The position numbers and the translations under genes are program-made. Shown here in pieces: positions 10,701-22,519 of a stretch of DNA of 64,000 bases (positions are counted from its first letter, which is position 1; each line of letters begins with the position of its first letter). The notes below the pieces were generated by a model. That model did not search any database and was not told the DNA's origin. It saw only the letters and a program-made list of their open reading frames with translations. Origin of the DNA: Apis mellifera (taxonomy: Eukaryota; Arthropoda; Insecta; Hymenoptera; Apidae); contig NC_037639.1 of NCBI RefSeq assembly GCF_003254395.2, positions 9,042,501 to 9,106,500 of the forward strand, given 5' to 3'.

Positions 10701-11220
10701 GAGTATAAGATCGAGTGTAAAAATCACGTTGAATTAAATGATTAAATTACCGTCCACGGTGAAAATTCAAGAAAGCTCAAGAAACATTAGTCACTTGACG
10801 GAGGAATAATTACGGATAAGCGGGTCAAAAATTGTCAGCCGGAATAAATCACGACGACACCGTGGCTACGAGAAATCGCCGCAGTTGCAATTATCGCTTC
10901 TTATCGCATAAGGCGATAATTTTATTTTAATGCCGCGATGTCGTTTCCTCTCGGTAACAACCCGCTTTTTTTATCTACTTTTTTTATCTGAAAAATTACA
11001 GGCGGGCAATCATCGGTGCATAAACGGACAACACGCGAGAAACTCGACCGACATGTGCAAAGATGTAATTTATTGTGCGTTGCTACACGTAATGTCTTAC
11101 GTGTGTCGTAGAAACGGCGAGATTCTCTTCGACCTCGTTCCTCGCTCGCGAATGTTTTTCTTAACGATACGCAAATATTGTATTTCTCGGAAGCGTAGAG
11201 ACACGCGACTTTGTTTATAA
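7740..11220. other. Non-coding stretch downstream of the right cuticular gene
   Basis: No gene is recognised on either strand. The left half (to about 8700) is very AT-rich with long poly-T runs. The right half is more mixed and CpG-rich. Features noted are AT-alternating sequence near 9454-9476, a CT run near 9991-10010, and an AGGTAA-AGGTCA pair at 9165-9176 that resembles a nuclear-receptor half-site pair but has no supporting context. Open frames are short and without domains. Confidence 0.55.
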
Positions 11221-11230
11221 TTTCTTAAAC

Positions 11231-11248
11231 CGGGGAATTAATTCCCCG
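11231..11248. repeat. Perfect 18-base palindrome
   Basis: CGGGGAATTAATTCCCCG is its own reverse complement, with a homeodomain-like ATTAAT core inside G/C-rich arms. It lies about 117 bases upstream of a possible transcription start at 11365. A relative with the same layout is at 12091-12110. A protein-binding site is more likely than an RNA hairpin, as the palindrome has no loop. Confidence 0.6.
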
Positions 11249-11364
11249 AATTAGTTTCCTTCGAACGGACGACCGAATGTCGTTTACACATTCGTTTACA
11301 CAGTCTGTTGCGTAGTTTCGTCGCGTGCGCGTCGTCTCTTTTCTCCGCGCGAGTGATCGTTCGC

Positions 11365-11440
11365 AGTTCTAGTGTCTGGTGGTAAAAGTGGTAAAATCGT
11401 AAAACTTGCATTCATTTCGCAATCTCGGGGAAAGAGAAAG
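11365..11440 (+). promoter_or_regulatory. Possible TATA-less promoter and non-coding first exon
   Basis: CpG-rich sequence (about 11285-11364) leads to GCAGTTC, an initiator-like word with its A at 11365. The next 76 bases contain no ATG and end at AAAG/GTAAGG, a good donor at 11441. This is the arrangement expected of a 5' UTR first exon on the plus strand, and the palindrome at 11231 is just upstream. There is no TATA box or clear DPE, and I could not identify a downstream exon, so the call is tentative. Confidence 0.2.
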
Positions 11441-12090
11441 GTAAGGGGAGAGAGAAAAAAGAGCGAGAATAATCGAAAGAGAGGCGAAAACGAACGTTAC
11501 GGAGCGAATATCGCGCATTCACACGCCTCTTCCCCCTTTCTATTCTTCCTTCTTCCTTGTAAGCGGCGGAAACTTGGAGCGCCATAAACGGGTTCGTTTA
11601 TGTAACCATAATAGAGCAATTATCGCGGGGGGGAATTTCTTCTTTTTCGATCCATCTTCCTTTCCATTTCTTCTCGTTTCAAGTATCCCGTTTCCTCCTT
11701 CTTTCTCTTATCTTCCTCGAATCAATCTTGTGTTCAAGAATCGGAGGAACGAAATTTCGTAACTTTCCCTTTCCTTTCTCGAGGAGGCGAGATCGTAACT
11801 TTTGCACGCGGGGAGCAATAAAAGATCGACTCGGGCCGGAAGACGGGCAATTTCTCCGGAAATAGTTTTCATAACGACGAGGCGCGGTCACCGGTGCATG
11901 CAGTTAGACGGTGTCCCGGTGTATCTGAGATCTATGAGCTTGAGGTTTAGAGGTAAACGTAAATCATATTATTAAGCCCGGTTCGCGGCGAGGTTCGTGT
12001 TAATGTCCGATCAGCCCGATTTCGCGTGATCCAGCTACAGCTGCTGCACTGATATCTCGAGGCAATGCCCTCTTCGATCGATAATTTAAC

Positions 12091-12110
12091 GGGGATTTAA
12101 TTAAATCCCC
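12091..12110. repeat. Perfect 20-base palindrome
   Basis: GGGGATTTAATTAAATCCCC equals its own reverse complement. It shares G4/C4 arms and a TTAATTAA centre with the palindrome at 11231. Homeodomain dimers bind TAAT/ATTA cores; any such role here is inference. Confidence 0.65.
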
Positions 12111-12119
12111 TTCCTTCGT

Positions 12120-15100
12120 CGCGAATTTTAATCCTTCTGGTGAGATATTATAAATAAAAGGAATCTTCCTTCCTTCCTTCCTCCTCCCTTCGACGAGAAA
12201 ATTAAATATTTAACTCGACTTCGCGATTACGAATCGTTGGCCATTTTGGAACCCCGCTTTCCCCGCGATGAAAATAAAATGAATATTCGAGCGATACACA
12301 CGCGAATAGTTGTTACGATTAAACGAAACGGTGCAGCATCGTGTGGTATACGTGTGGTAGTGCGACAAGGTACATTTATAACGATATTGTTTCAGGAGTT
12401 TGAAACAAAGCCCACGATTTGTGAGGAGAGACTTTGCTTTTAGCGTCGCTAATGGCGGAGGGAGGAGGGGATCCACGGGGATAATTTGCCCGTGAATGGA
12501 ATTAACGCCGTGTTAATAACACGCATGATTTCGAGTCGCTAATTAAAAGATTTACGAGATAATGGAGGGGCAGAGAGGACCACGAGGCACGCGGCGAAAT
12601 AGTTTTCCAAAATTCTCTTATTAACGCGTGTCGCGTACAAAACGTCGAATTATTTCGCGTAAAGTGAGCCTTGTTGAAGGTACTCTCGAAAGTTATATAT
12701 ATACGATAAATAATTCGACAAAACAGAAAATAACCTCGCCGTTATTTCTCGAGACAGAGATGAAAATTGCGTTGTACATTTTCGTAGCTGACGTAATTCA
12801 CGAAGCATTTGGGAAGCATTTGTTGTCTGAATTTTTGCGTCGGTTTTTACGCGGTTGAACGTAGTTTTTACATAGTCAAAGCATAACAGAGTGATTCTCT
12901 TCGATACGTAATTTATTCGGTCGAAAAGGTCGCAGCTACCATTGTGTATCGGTATATACACATTTCTTATACGAGTGCACGTGGTGAATGGGGGACGACT
13001 TTCTACTAATTACTTCCGCAGATTGAACTTACGTTACGATATCACGTGATTACAGACTATTCGGTAGAGCTATTACTTCCGACTATCGTTCTTGATTTTA
13101 TCTGATCCAGTGAACTTGCTGGAGCCGGGATCTCTACGTTTCCACACGTTGAAACGTGATTCAGAAATTGTTAGAACAGCGAATAGAGTTCTCTATGGAA
13201 AAAAGAAAAAAAAAAAATAGATTAGAACATTTTTAGATAAAATTCCATTTTTCTCTGTGAATAAGGACATTTTTCTTTTTTTTTTTTTTTACAATCATGG
13301 AATATGTTTTATTCATTCGCGGGGGGGAATGGGAAAGCACGTTGGAGAATTTAATTTTCTTTCAATTTAACAAGTAGTTCCGTCTTCTCTCGCTCTTTTT
13401 TTTTTCTTTTTTTTTTTTGCCCTCTACCTTCTTCCTCCATTTTTATCTTGTTCATCCATTGGTTCCATCTTGCTCGTTCCCAATTAAAGGCTCTTGCCTT
13501 TATCTCGATTTCCAGAAAAACTTTGCGGTTTTCTTAATTTTTTCCTTTCACCGGCGCTCCATTTCCTGCCTCGAATTCCTTCTTTCCTTTTTTTTTTTTT
13601 TTTCACTGTCTTGGATGAAATAAAAGGGAATTAATCAGTACTCGGCACATAACGGGACCGTTTATTCTCGATTACGAGAGAGAGAGAGGGAGATACGCGC
13701 GAGTCATTCCGTTTAAAACGAAAGGAAAAAGGAATTTAAATTTGGTTAAAATTCAACTCGCTTTCGATTCGTGGAAACGCTTAATCATAAAAACGCTTTA
13801 GTTTAAATTCAGATGGTTCGTCGCGATTGTCCTGACGTCTGTCCGCGTTTCGTAATTTCCCCCCTCCCCTCCCTCGAGAGATCCCCTCGATTCTTTAATT
13901 TCTCCGCTTTTAAGAGCGAAACAGAGTAAACGGTCCATCCACGTTTGGTAAGGCGATCGATGAGATTGTGGCTAAACCGGTGACTTACGATTTGCACGAG
14001 AGCTTTCGAGATTTTTGCACACTTTTGTACAACGAAAAGCTTTCAGGTGGTGCGGAATAATACATGTGCAAAGGTTCAGTTAGCATCCCGTGGCAAGTCT
14101 CCTTGGTCGGTGCCCTTAATCGGTGATCGGTCGAGCCCCATCCTTCTATTTGATCAAACAACTTGGACCGTCACTTTTACCGCGGCCATTTTGTATATTT
14201 TCATACGGTCCACTCCACTTATTTTTAGACCAAATGAATTACCACCACTCGTTTCGCCAACCAACACCCGTCTCGAATAAATGTATCGATCAATCTAGAT
14301 TCTGAACCAATTCCTCCTACATTAACTTCAATTTCATATTACAAATAAATCATTGTCGAGTTCCATCGGTTAATTTAATCGACTCGAAATGAAGTAACTT
14401 TTACGTAACGGGTGAAACGAAACATTGAACTACATAAACTTTGATACTTTGTAATTACATTAGCGAGAATTTAATAAAAGTAATAACTTGGATCCCGTTC
14501 GTACAATACTCGGCTACTATTGTTTCCTCATTGAAACGAAAGTCTTTGTATTATTCACAAATCGTAAGTCGGAGGGAAACGCGGTAATATTTCTTTTTTC
14601 GTATCCGATCCTTAACTTAGTATATATCCATTTCGTCAATCTCGATTGTTCGTCAATGCCAATTACATTCGCGTTACGAAGTAACGTTTTCTATTCGTTG
14701 AATCATTCGGTTTCGTTCAGTCGGATATCTCGTTAACTCGAACTCGTCTCGCTTCAAGAACCACGATCGTATTAGGGAATCTAAGCTGCTTGTAATTCTA
14801 TGATATATTCCTGTCTAGACGAATTCTCGAAGCTCCTAGACTCTCCATCGTAACGCCGGGAGTCTGGGTGAACATCGAAAGATATGCAAGCGTTCCTCTA
14901 TTCTCCAAGTCCCAACGGATATCATGATCTCACCACAGAGGAAATATATTTGTGTATAGTCGAGAGATGCCGCGATAATTCGATTCGAGAAGAAAAAATT
15001 ATTCGAATCGATTTTTCGTTTCGTCGAAAAAAATCGCGGAAAAATCGCGAAGAATTTTGTAATCAATTTAAAAAAAAAAAAAGGTTACACGTAGTTTCCA

Positions 15101-18100
15101 TATTTTTATTTTTATCGTTTCCAATCACCGATCAACGATGATTGCGTAAATATTTGTGACACGATACATCGATTGATCGGCCAATCCAGCGAATGCTTTA
15201 ATTTAATTTAATTTTTTTTTCATTTTATACCGGAATATAAATAAAACTCCTCCGGCAAAGAGCGGACAGAGATTATTCCATCTTTTCATCCCATCTTGGA
15301 TTTATATTTATTTTTCGCGAGCGTGTGCAACACTTTCCACGCCTCTTATGTCATCCGAGTTTATCCGTGTCCATGTTCCAAAACTCTCATTGGAAACGTT
15401 TCGAATCCTGGCGCAGCCCGAGGGAGGATCGATCGTTCGACCCCGGGAACAATTGGGTCGCTTCAATTATCCAAACCTAATTTTCGCCATCTGCACAATT
15501 CGAAAGTGTCGGATTATTACGGAAAATCCTATTGGTAGAAGCATGTCGGCCACAAAAGCGTAAATAGGGCCGCGCAACATGAGCTGGAAATCGTGGAATT
15601 CGCTGGCGGCCAAGTTATAATTAGTTAATTGCGTTCGAGATAACGATGCATCTTTAGCCAGCCGGAAGTTTCGAGCTATAATACGAGCGTTAATTAAGGG
15701 CGCGCGATACGTAATCACGCTTCTTTCTTTTTTCTTTTTTTAAACGAGCAAGTATTTACATGTTATTACTTAGTCCCCTTAATACTTAATAATTAAAGGA
15801 GGAGAGACGTTGAAAACGAGTAATCAAATCAATATTCGGGAAACCAGTTTTACGAGGAAATAAAAGATTCACGTTAAAACCTTGCCCTTCTCTGAGCAAC
15901 AATACGTATCATCGTTCGTTCGTTGATGTTCGAGATCCCATAAAAGGATCGAAATCCTATCGTGGTAACAAAGGACGAGGTTATAAGAAGACACGGTGCC
16001 ATTATTGGCTCGACTTTACGGATAAAAAAAAAAGTCAGACTTAACATTCTTCACGGAGTTTGATTCTTGCTCGATGGAACGGATCCACCCATCATATACA
16101 TGCATCGTCCAATGTACACTTATGGCCACGAGAGTGACGAGACAAGACGTGGAAGTGTAAGCGTGTTAGAACAGAGAAAAGTTATTTGGTCCGTGAACTG
16201 CCGATAGAAGTTTTTCCAAGAATTTTAGATCCATCGTGGAACAAGTATAGTATATAGTTGGAGATGCGCCTTCTTCGATCGATAAACATATTATACAAGT
16301 GTGAAGCCACGGACAAATCGACGTTAATGGATTGAATTGATATCGTGAGTATATCCGTAATATTGCAATTGGTAGTGTGTACTTTATGGTTATTTGCACG
16401 ACGCGATAGAAGCCAGTTGTAGAATTGGAAACTATCGAATTGTTGGAATTTACCATAAACTAACGCGGATGTGGATTAATTACAAGTATTATATTCGATA
16501 TGATTTGTATTGAGGATATTTGGAGGAATTGATAGAGACGGCAAGATGATTAAATTAGGAAGAATTTTTAACAGTTTTGAATTGCTAGAAATTTGATGGT
16601 GCGGATAGGATTATGTATAAATTATACAAGTATTTAGAAATGATTTTAGAAGATTTGAGATTTATTAGACTCCCAGATTTCAGGCTTAAAAGCCTAAATT
16701 TTAAATCTCTGATATGAGATCTTGTAAATCCGATAGCAGGTATTTAATAGATATTGAAAAAGTCCATGACGGATTCGGCCACGACGATCCATATTATCAA
16801 ATTACCATTTCATAAGGATTTCCATTTTCAATGTTTTATTCCATTTGATCAGGGGATATGTTTTATACATGTAAAAAAGTTCATTTTTACCGTTTATTTT
16901 AATATCAATCAATTTCAACCGGGAAATACCTTATTTTTTTTTTCATTATCTCGTGAATACGTAGAGCCAATAACGCTCTTTATAATGTTGTTTATATGAA
17001 ATTGCGTAATACGAACGAAAGCTTCATCATTGTACAAAAGGATAGTAAAAAGGTACATTTTCGTAAAATAAAAATAAAATTCCGTTCATAAAGTTGTTTT
17101 ATCTTGGTTAATTTGATAATGAAGTTTTTTATCGCGTACAATATTTCTCTTAAAAAATAAAACGCTTAACTTCGATAAACTGATTAAAGTAAATTTTTCC
17201 CCTTTTCCCCGAATTTATTTTACAATTTATAAGATGGAAATTTTAACGCGAATCGATGATTATTCCATAAGCGCCTTAACCTGAATCGACAAGAGAAAAT
17301 ATACCTTTTTACCTTGTCGGGGAATCGAGCAATATCATGCCTTGATACTTTTAGATGGTTCGTTTCAAAAAAATCTATTAAATAACACCGGCGTTGTAAC
17401 GAATTTTTCCCGTAAAAATTCAATCACGGGAAGAGAGTAGTTTCGATCGATTTCAACCGACAAAATCTATTCAACGGGATATATAGAGAGGGTCGTTTAA
17501 TTTCGGATATAATCGTTCAATCAGATTGTTTAAGGAGAAACGATTAAAAATTATCTCTCTGTTATCTCTCTTCATATATATATTTTTTTTCTTCATAATT
17601 GGAACGATGAGGAAAGAAAATGTTAATTTAATTTCTTCGTGTATATATATATATTTCCTTGCTGTGTCGAGTGGAATTTCCATTAGAACGTGAACCCGTG
17701 CACGCGCCTGTGTGACAATTGGTCAACGAAAGTTGAGCCACGTCGGTATCTGAGCCGAAGACAAATTTCCTCAGGGACCGGTTCGCGAATCAACTTTTTA
17801 AACTCTCTGCTGGGAGGTTCGTTAGCGATAACTCGAGCACGTCTGTACGCCATCGGCGTGAAAACTTTTGAAAGGGTGGGCCAGCCTTTGGAAATTACAG
17901 GGCGACACGACCCTTTAGGGTGTATTCACAAGTTTTTCCCTCTGTTAGTTGTAATTCGGAACGAACCGGTCGGTCGACTTAAAGAATGCACTCGTTTGTG
18001 TTAAGAAACTTCCGACTCGAGATACTTAACGTTTTCTTCATCACCGTGCCATTGTGCTTCACGGCACGTTTATTATTCCCGTTTATTATTAGGAAACCAT

Positions 18101-18200
18101 CGATATGTATATAATAACATCGATGTTTGAGGATACACCATTAACACGCGTATCGATTGTATCGATCGATTGTATCGCGGTATAATTTCAATCTAACGTC
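12120..18200. other. AT-rich non-coding stretch
   Basis: No gene is recognised. Contents are a CCTT run at about 12165-12181, numerous poly-T and poly-A runs, a hairpin-like AGGCTT-AA-AAGCCT near 16681-16696 flanked by AGATTT and AAATCT, and an (AT)n run at about 17642-17654. The frame at 17690-18004 is open for 104 codons but shows no signal, domain or splice context. Confidence 0.55.
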
Positions 18201-20142
18201 TTTCTAATGTATTCGCATTATAATTCGGTTCGAATCCACTAATGAAAAGGGATTCCAGCCACGCCACTTTGTCATTAATCAATCACTTAATTGAGATCAT
18301 TTCACCATATTATTACGCTTTGCCTTTGACGATCCCTGTATATACCGGTATATACGTGGTATACCCACAACCTCCCCACCTCCCCCGTTTTACTAATTAT
18401 AACCAAATGATTGTTTCCTCCTCGAATAACAACCATCGCGCCTCATCGTTCCAATTTACATACAATTTATCGCCCCAACGATCCTCTAGCAAAGGGAAGC
18501 TACCATTTTTTTTCCTCCCGCACTCGTGTCGCCATAATCGTTAGCCGCGTGTTTCGAGGTAGCCGTGAATCGTCGAGTTTAACGGGTTGTTGCATATTGT
18601 TTTATCCGGAGCGCATCTCCCGGCGATATATACAAGGCGAAGGCGGTAAAACTGCGCCGCGGCCGGGGCACGTTACCAGGAATTTCTCTTTCTCTCTTTC
18701 TCTCTCTCGGCATCTCGCGTCGATAAATCTGACCGGGTACACCGGCATTTTAACCGGCGATGTAAACCACCTGTAAAGTGCTCGGCCTCCGCGCGGCCAA
18801 CTTAACTCGACGCCCGTGCGTGGAAAAGGCTGTTATACGCTTTCGCCCAAATGAGTCCCGTTTCATCTCCTGTACCGTCCACGTTTCCGTTTATATCCTG
18901 CAGCCCGATATTGTTCGCCCGTGCTCGACTTTTCCACCCGTTCAAATCAGTGTTGTCAGCTTTGTTTCGCGCGTGTTGTTTTAACGTGTTAGTTTTTTTT
19001 TCTTCTTTATTTTTTGTTCGTTCTTCCTTTCTCTTTTATTCATTACGGTTCAAGAAACGAAAGGATACTTTTTACAATTTTTCAATATTATCTCTCTTTA
19101 TCGTGTCGAAAAATATGTTATTGCGGATATATCGTTCGACGGTCCTTTTCTCTTCCTCTCTTATCCGTAATGGAAGAAACAAACTACTCCTATCGAGTAA
19201 TTTCAGATCCGCACAAAGGGAGGCGATTTTTCTTCCCCCCTCCCCTCGCGGAAAACACAGAGATTTCGGGCTCTCGACAGAGTGAAGCTCGCTCTTCTTT
19301 CTTTTCTTTCCGGTTTCGTACGATTCAAATCGCATAGATCTCAACAAGGTCGCAAACCGCGATGTCAAGCTTTATGCGGGTCGTTTTACGAATCGTTTCC
19401 TGGAAAGCTGCACCGCCAGCCTTCCACTCCAGTAGAATCCCGGTGGATGACGGGACGAGAGAGGGTATATAAGAGGGATAATATCATGTCTAGTGGGATT
19501 TGTCGGGGGAGGGGTAAACAGAGTGCAAGGTACGAACGTATTACCGCGGAATACGTTGCACACACATCCACCATCCTCCTCCCTTTCTTCCTCCCTCCTC
19601 CCAGTTTTCTTTCGTTTCCGCAATGCCGTCTCCACGTTATATTCGCCCATTCCGTTCTCTTTCCTCTTTCGAATCTGCTTCTTCTCGAATATCTTCTTCT
19701 TCGTCCTCCATTTCTTCACTTCATGCTCGATCATCTTCTACGTTCCCTCCCTCCCTTCAGAAGTTTACCTAGGTATCGTTACGACGAGAGAAACGAAAAC
19801 TTGACTCGAAACGGTGTTTCGAAAACGGTGACAGGGGGTTGGCAGGGACACAGGCCCTATTTAATTGAAACCAACCTCGTTGAATCTCCGGAGAAATCTT
19901 ATTCGCGGGAAGGGCCGTGTTTCCGCGGGAATATTAACTGCACGACATGTGGCGAGCTACGCATTTGCCCGCCCGTTCGCAGTATATTTGGGTTCAAGAA
20001 GTCTTGTTTGCCTCCGTCCAAGTTCTACCACTTCTGTATAATTCGATATCGCGTTAAATGTTATATCTTGCCGGCGAGGCGAATACGGTTTTCACGGTAC
20101 ACGAACTCGATAATTATACGATATATTTTCATCTGGTTTCAT

Positions 20143-20171
20143 ATTTTATTTTATTTTATTTTATTTTATTT
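20143..20171. repeat. (ATTTT)n microsatellite
   Basis: Nearly six perfect ATTTT units. Likely slippage-prone, with no visible function. Confidence 0.9.
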
Positions 20172-21434
20172 CACCGGACACGTATACAAATATACAAACG
20201 AAGTTGCGATCAAAGTGTGTGTACACTTGTTGTGCGGCGAAACGGAAATCAACGCGTAATATGGGTCAGGAATTTGGAATATACGTTGGATAGGAGAGAG
20301 AAAGTAAAGTCGGTTTGTAATCATTTAAAGTTAATATTGCACAACAATCTTGCGATATTCGGTGAGCAAGTTTTCTTAATAAATAACTTGTTCGTTATCC
20401 CGAAAATTCCCCGAGTTCTACGCGAATGGTGGAACGAGTAGAACAAAGCGCAAACGTATAATGGGTATTGTTGCGAAAACAATAAGGATGATGGAATAAT
20501 ACATGGAGATTAAGCGGCACGTACGATCACCATTTCTTCGAGGCGATAACACCCTGATCGTATCTATATTCTCGAAGATCCTTGAAAATCGACCTTGGTC
20601 GAACCGGAGGGAGGGGTGGGAGTAATAGTCGTATTCGGGGCCAAATAGATTTGGCGCGCCTCTAGGTTTCCCTCGTTCCGCCGTAAATTTTCCCCGATAA
20701 TCTGGAAAGTTTTCGAGCGAGGGGGAGAGGACTCATTTCGAATCTACGCTCGTCCAGGCGAACGAAAAAACGTGTGCGTCGCGAGCACGTACGAAAGCAA
20801 GCAAAATCGGAAGAGAATGGAATAACAGGACGGATTCTACCCGCTAAATAGAATCTCAGAGGGACAGACATCGTTCGAGTACGAAATACTTTGTTCGTCG
20901 TTTCGTTTAAAAAACTCATTAACGAGGAGATTAATTTTTCGCCGAGATTAAGGACAGTGCATTTTCGGGGAACAGGGCACCCATTAAACCGGGATTATCA
21001 GGATTTTCGAAACACCGCCGAAACATCGTCCACGTACCGTTTCCGTTCGCTGCGTTTCGAAAATTCAAGAAACGTCTCTCGGGAGGGAGATGCACGCGAT
21101 TGTACGGACCTCCATCCACCTCCATCCATGGCCTCTCCACCGTTCTCCACCGTGCATCCGTTAAAATCGGTCTGCGCTTTCCGCTCCTCTGTGCATTTAC
21201 CACCAGCTATCCGATATTCCCTTCCGCTATCGACGATCCATCCATCTTTCCCTCCTCGAGCGACGTACAGACATTCCCCAACCCCTCGCCACGCCTCGAG
21301 AACTGTCTGTTCTCGAATCTATTCTCGTCCGAATTCTCGATATAACGCGAATCGAACGAAACGAGCCAATTCGGGGGGTCCAACGTTGCTCAACGCGCTG
21401 GTGAAAACGCGGAAAGTTTCGGGCTCCGACAACC

Positions 21435-21469
21435 AAACGAAACGAAACGAAACGAAACGGAACGGAACG
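21435..21469. repeat. (AAACG)5(GAACG)2 pentamer repeat
   Basis: Five AAACG units followed by two GAACG variants, 35 bases in all. Confidence 0.9.
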
Positions 21470-22492
21470 CTAGGTTTATTTAACTTTCACGTTCGTCCGC
21501 CTGGAAACCACGTAGGCAGAGATTGCGACGGGTGTGCGTTGAACAATGTGTTCGGAATTAAACGGCGGACAACCGTTTCGCACGCTCAACCGCCGTTTTC
21601 TACTCCTCCTTTCGCGAGGATTTAGGCGGCCGCCGTTATGAAATTCATCCACGTGCCGGCTTTTCTTTCCCGATTACGTGCACGCGGCTTCCCCTCCTCT
21701 CCCTTCCCTCCTCCTCGTGCTGCTGTGCCAGACCCAACTTAGATTGAACGTGAATCCAGGGAAAACTGGACCGGATCGTGGAGCACAGGGTCGTGGCAGA
21801 GAAACGTGGAGAGGAGACGGCGACGACCAACGAGAGCTCGTCGACGGGAGAGAGTTTTGAACACGAGCTTGCAACTTTGCTAATCAACACCGCGCCTGTT
21901 GATTACCGTTACGAGTTAAACCGTAGGGAGGAGGGAAGGAGGGGGCGCGAATTATGCTCCCGGACGACTGCCGGATTGGACTCCTCGCCTCGATCATTTC
22001 GTATCTCCCCGCCGTGTATATGGCACCAACCACCACGGGCTTTCCGCCCGTTATTTAATCACGAATTCGTTCTGTATCTGTATCCCACCAGATCTTCCCG
22101 TTGATTACGTCGAAATGATTTACACGGCGTGTAAATTGTCCCGAATTGAACGAGATTCGACCGGTTGGTTGGAACACGCGCCACAACCGGCGGAGTAAAT
22201 AATTCTCGTTAATGACGAGAGATTTTCGAGAGATAACGGAGAGGGGATCCGGGATTTTATTGATAATTAATTATTCGTAACGGCACTGTGTTCGATTCTT
22301 TGTTCTTTCCCTCCTACCTCCCTCCCTTTTTCGACTTGTTACCCTCATCTTTGTTTCGATAATTCGATCAATTATTATTATATCATCGGGAAACATTGAA
22401 ACGATCAAAGAGAGATGGAAAATATTATCATCGTTATCGCGCTGTATCCGGGATAACTCTGCAAATTGCGCGCAACTTCCAACAGTGCAGAG

Positions 22493-22512
22493 GAGAGAGA
22501 GAGAGAGAGAGA
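22493..22512. repeat. (GA)10 microsatellite
   Basis: Ten perfect GA units in otherwise unremarkable sequence. Confidence 0.9.
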
Positions 22513-22519
22513 CGTTAAT

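Larger units (their letters stand above)
18200..22200. other. GC-richer stretch with long but unsupported open frames
   Basis: The stretch is visibly richer in G+C and CpG than its flanks, so stop codons are rarer and open frames reach 325 codons (19282-20259) and 244 codons (20891-21625). Their translations are mixtures of Ser, Arg, Pro and Phe tracts following pyrimidine-rich DNA, without a domain, and overlap open frames on the other strand. A TATATAAG box at 19466-19473 has no convincing initiator or gene. I see no supportable gene. Confidence 0.5.

Noticed and set aside
18228..18240. GGTTCGAATCC, a perfect tRNA B-box-like word
   Set aside because: No A box or acceptor-stem pairing upstream or downstream, so not a tRNA.
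19466..19473. TATATAAG box
   Set aside because: No good initiator at the right distance and no gene downstream; listed only as content of its region.
19282..20259. 325-codon open frame, the longest in the window
   Set aside because: Composition follows GC/CT-rich DNA, no domain is seen, it overlaps open frames on the other strand, and it ends in the ATTTT repeat region.
20891..21625. 244-codon open frame with Ser/Pro/Arg-rich translation
   Set aside because: Runs through the AAACG pentamer repeat (KRNETKRN), shows no motif, and competes with minus-strand open frames.
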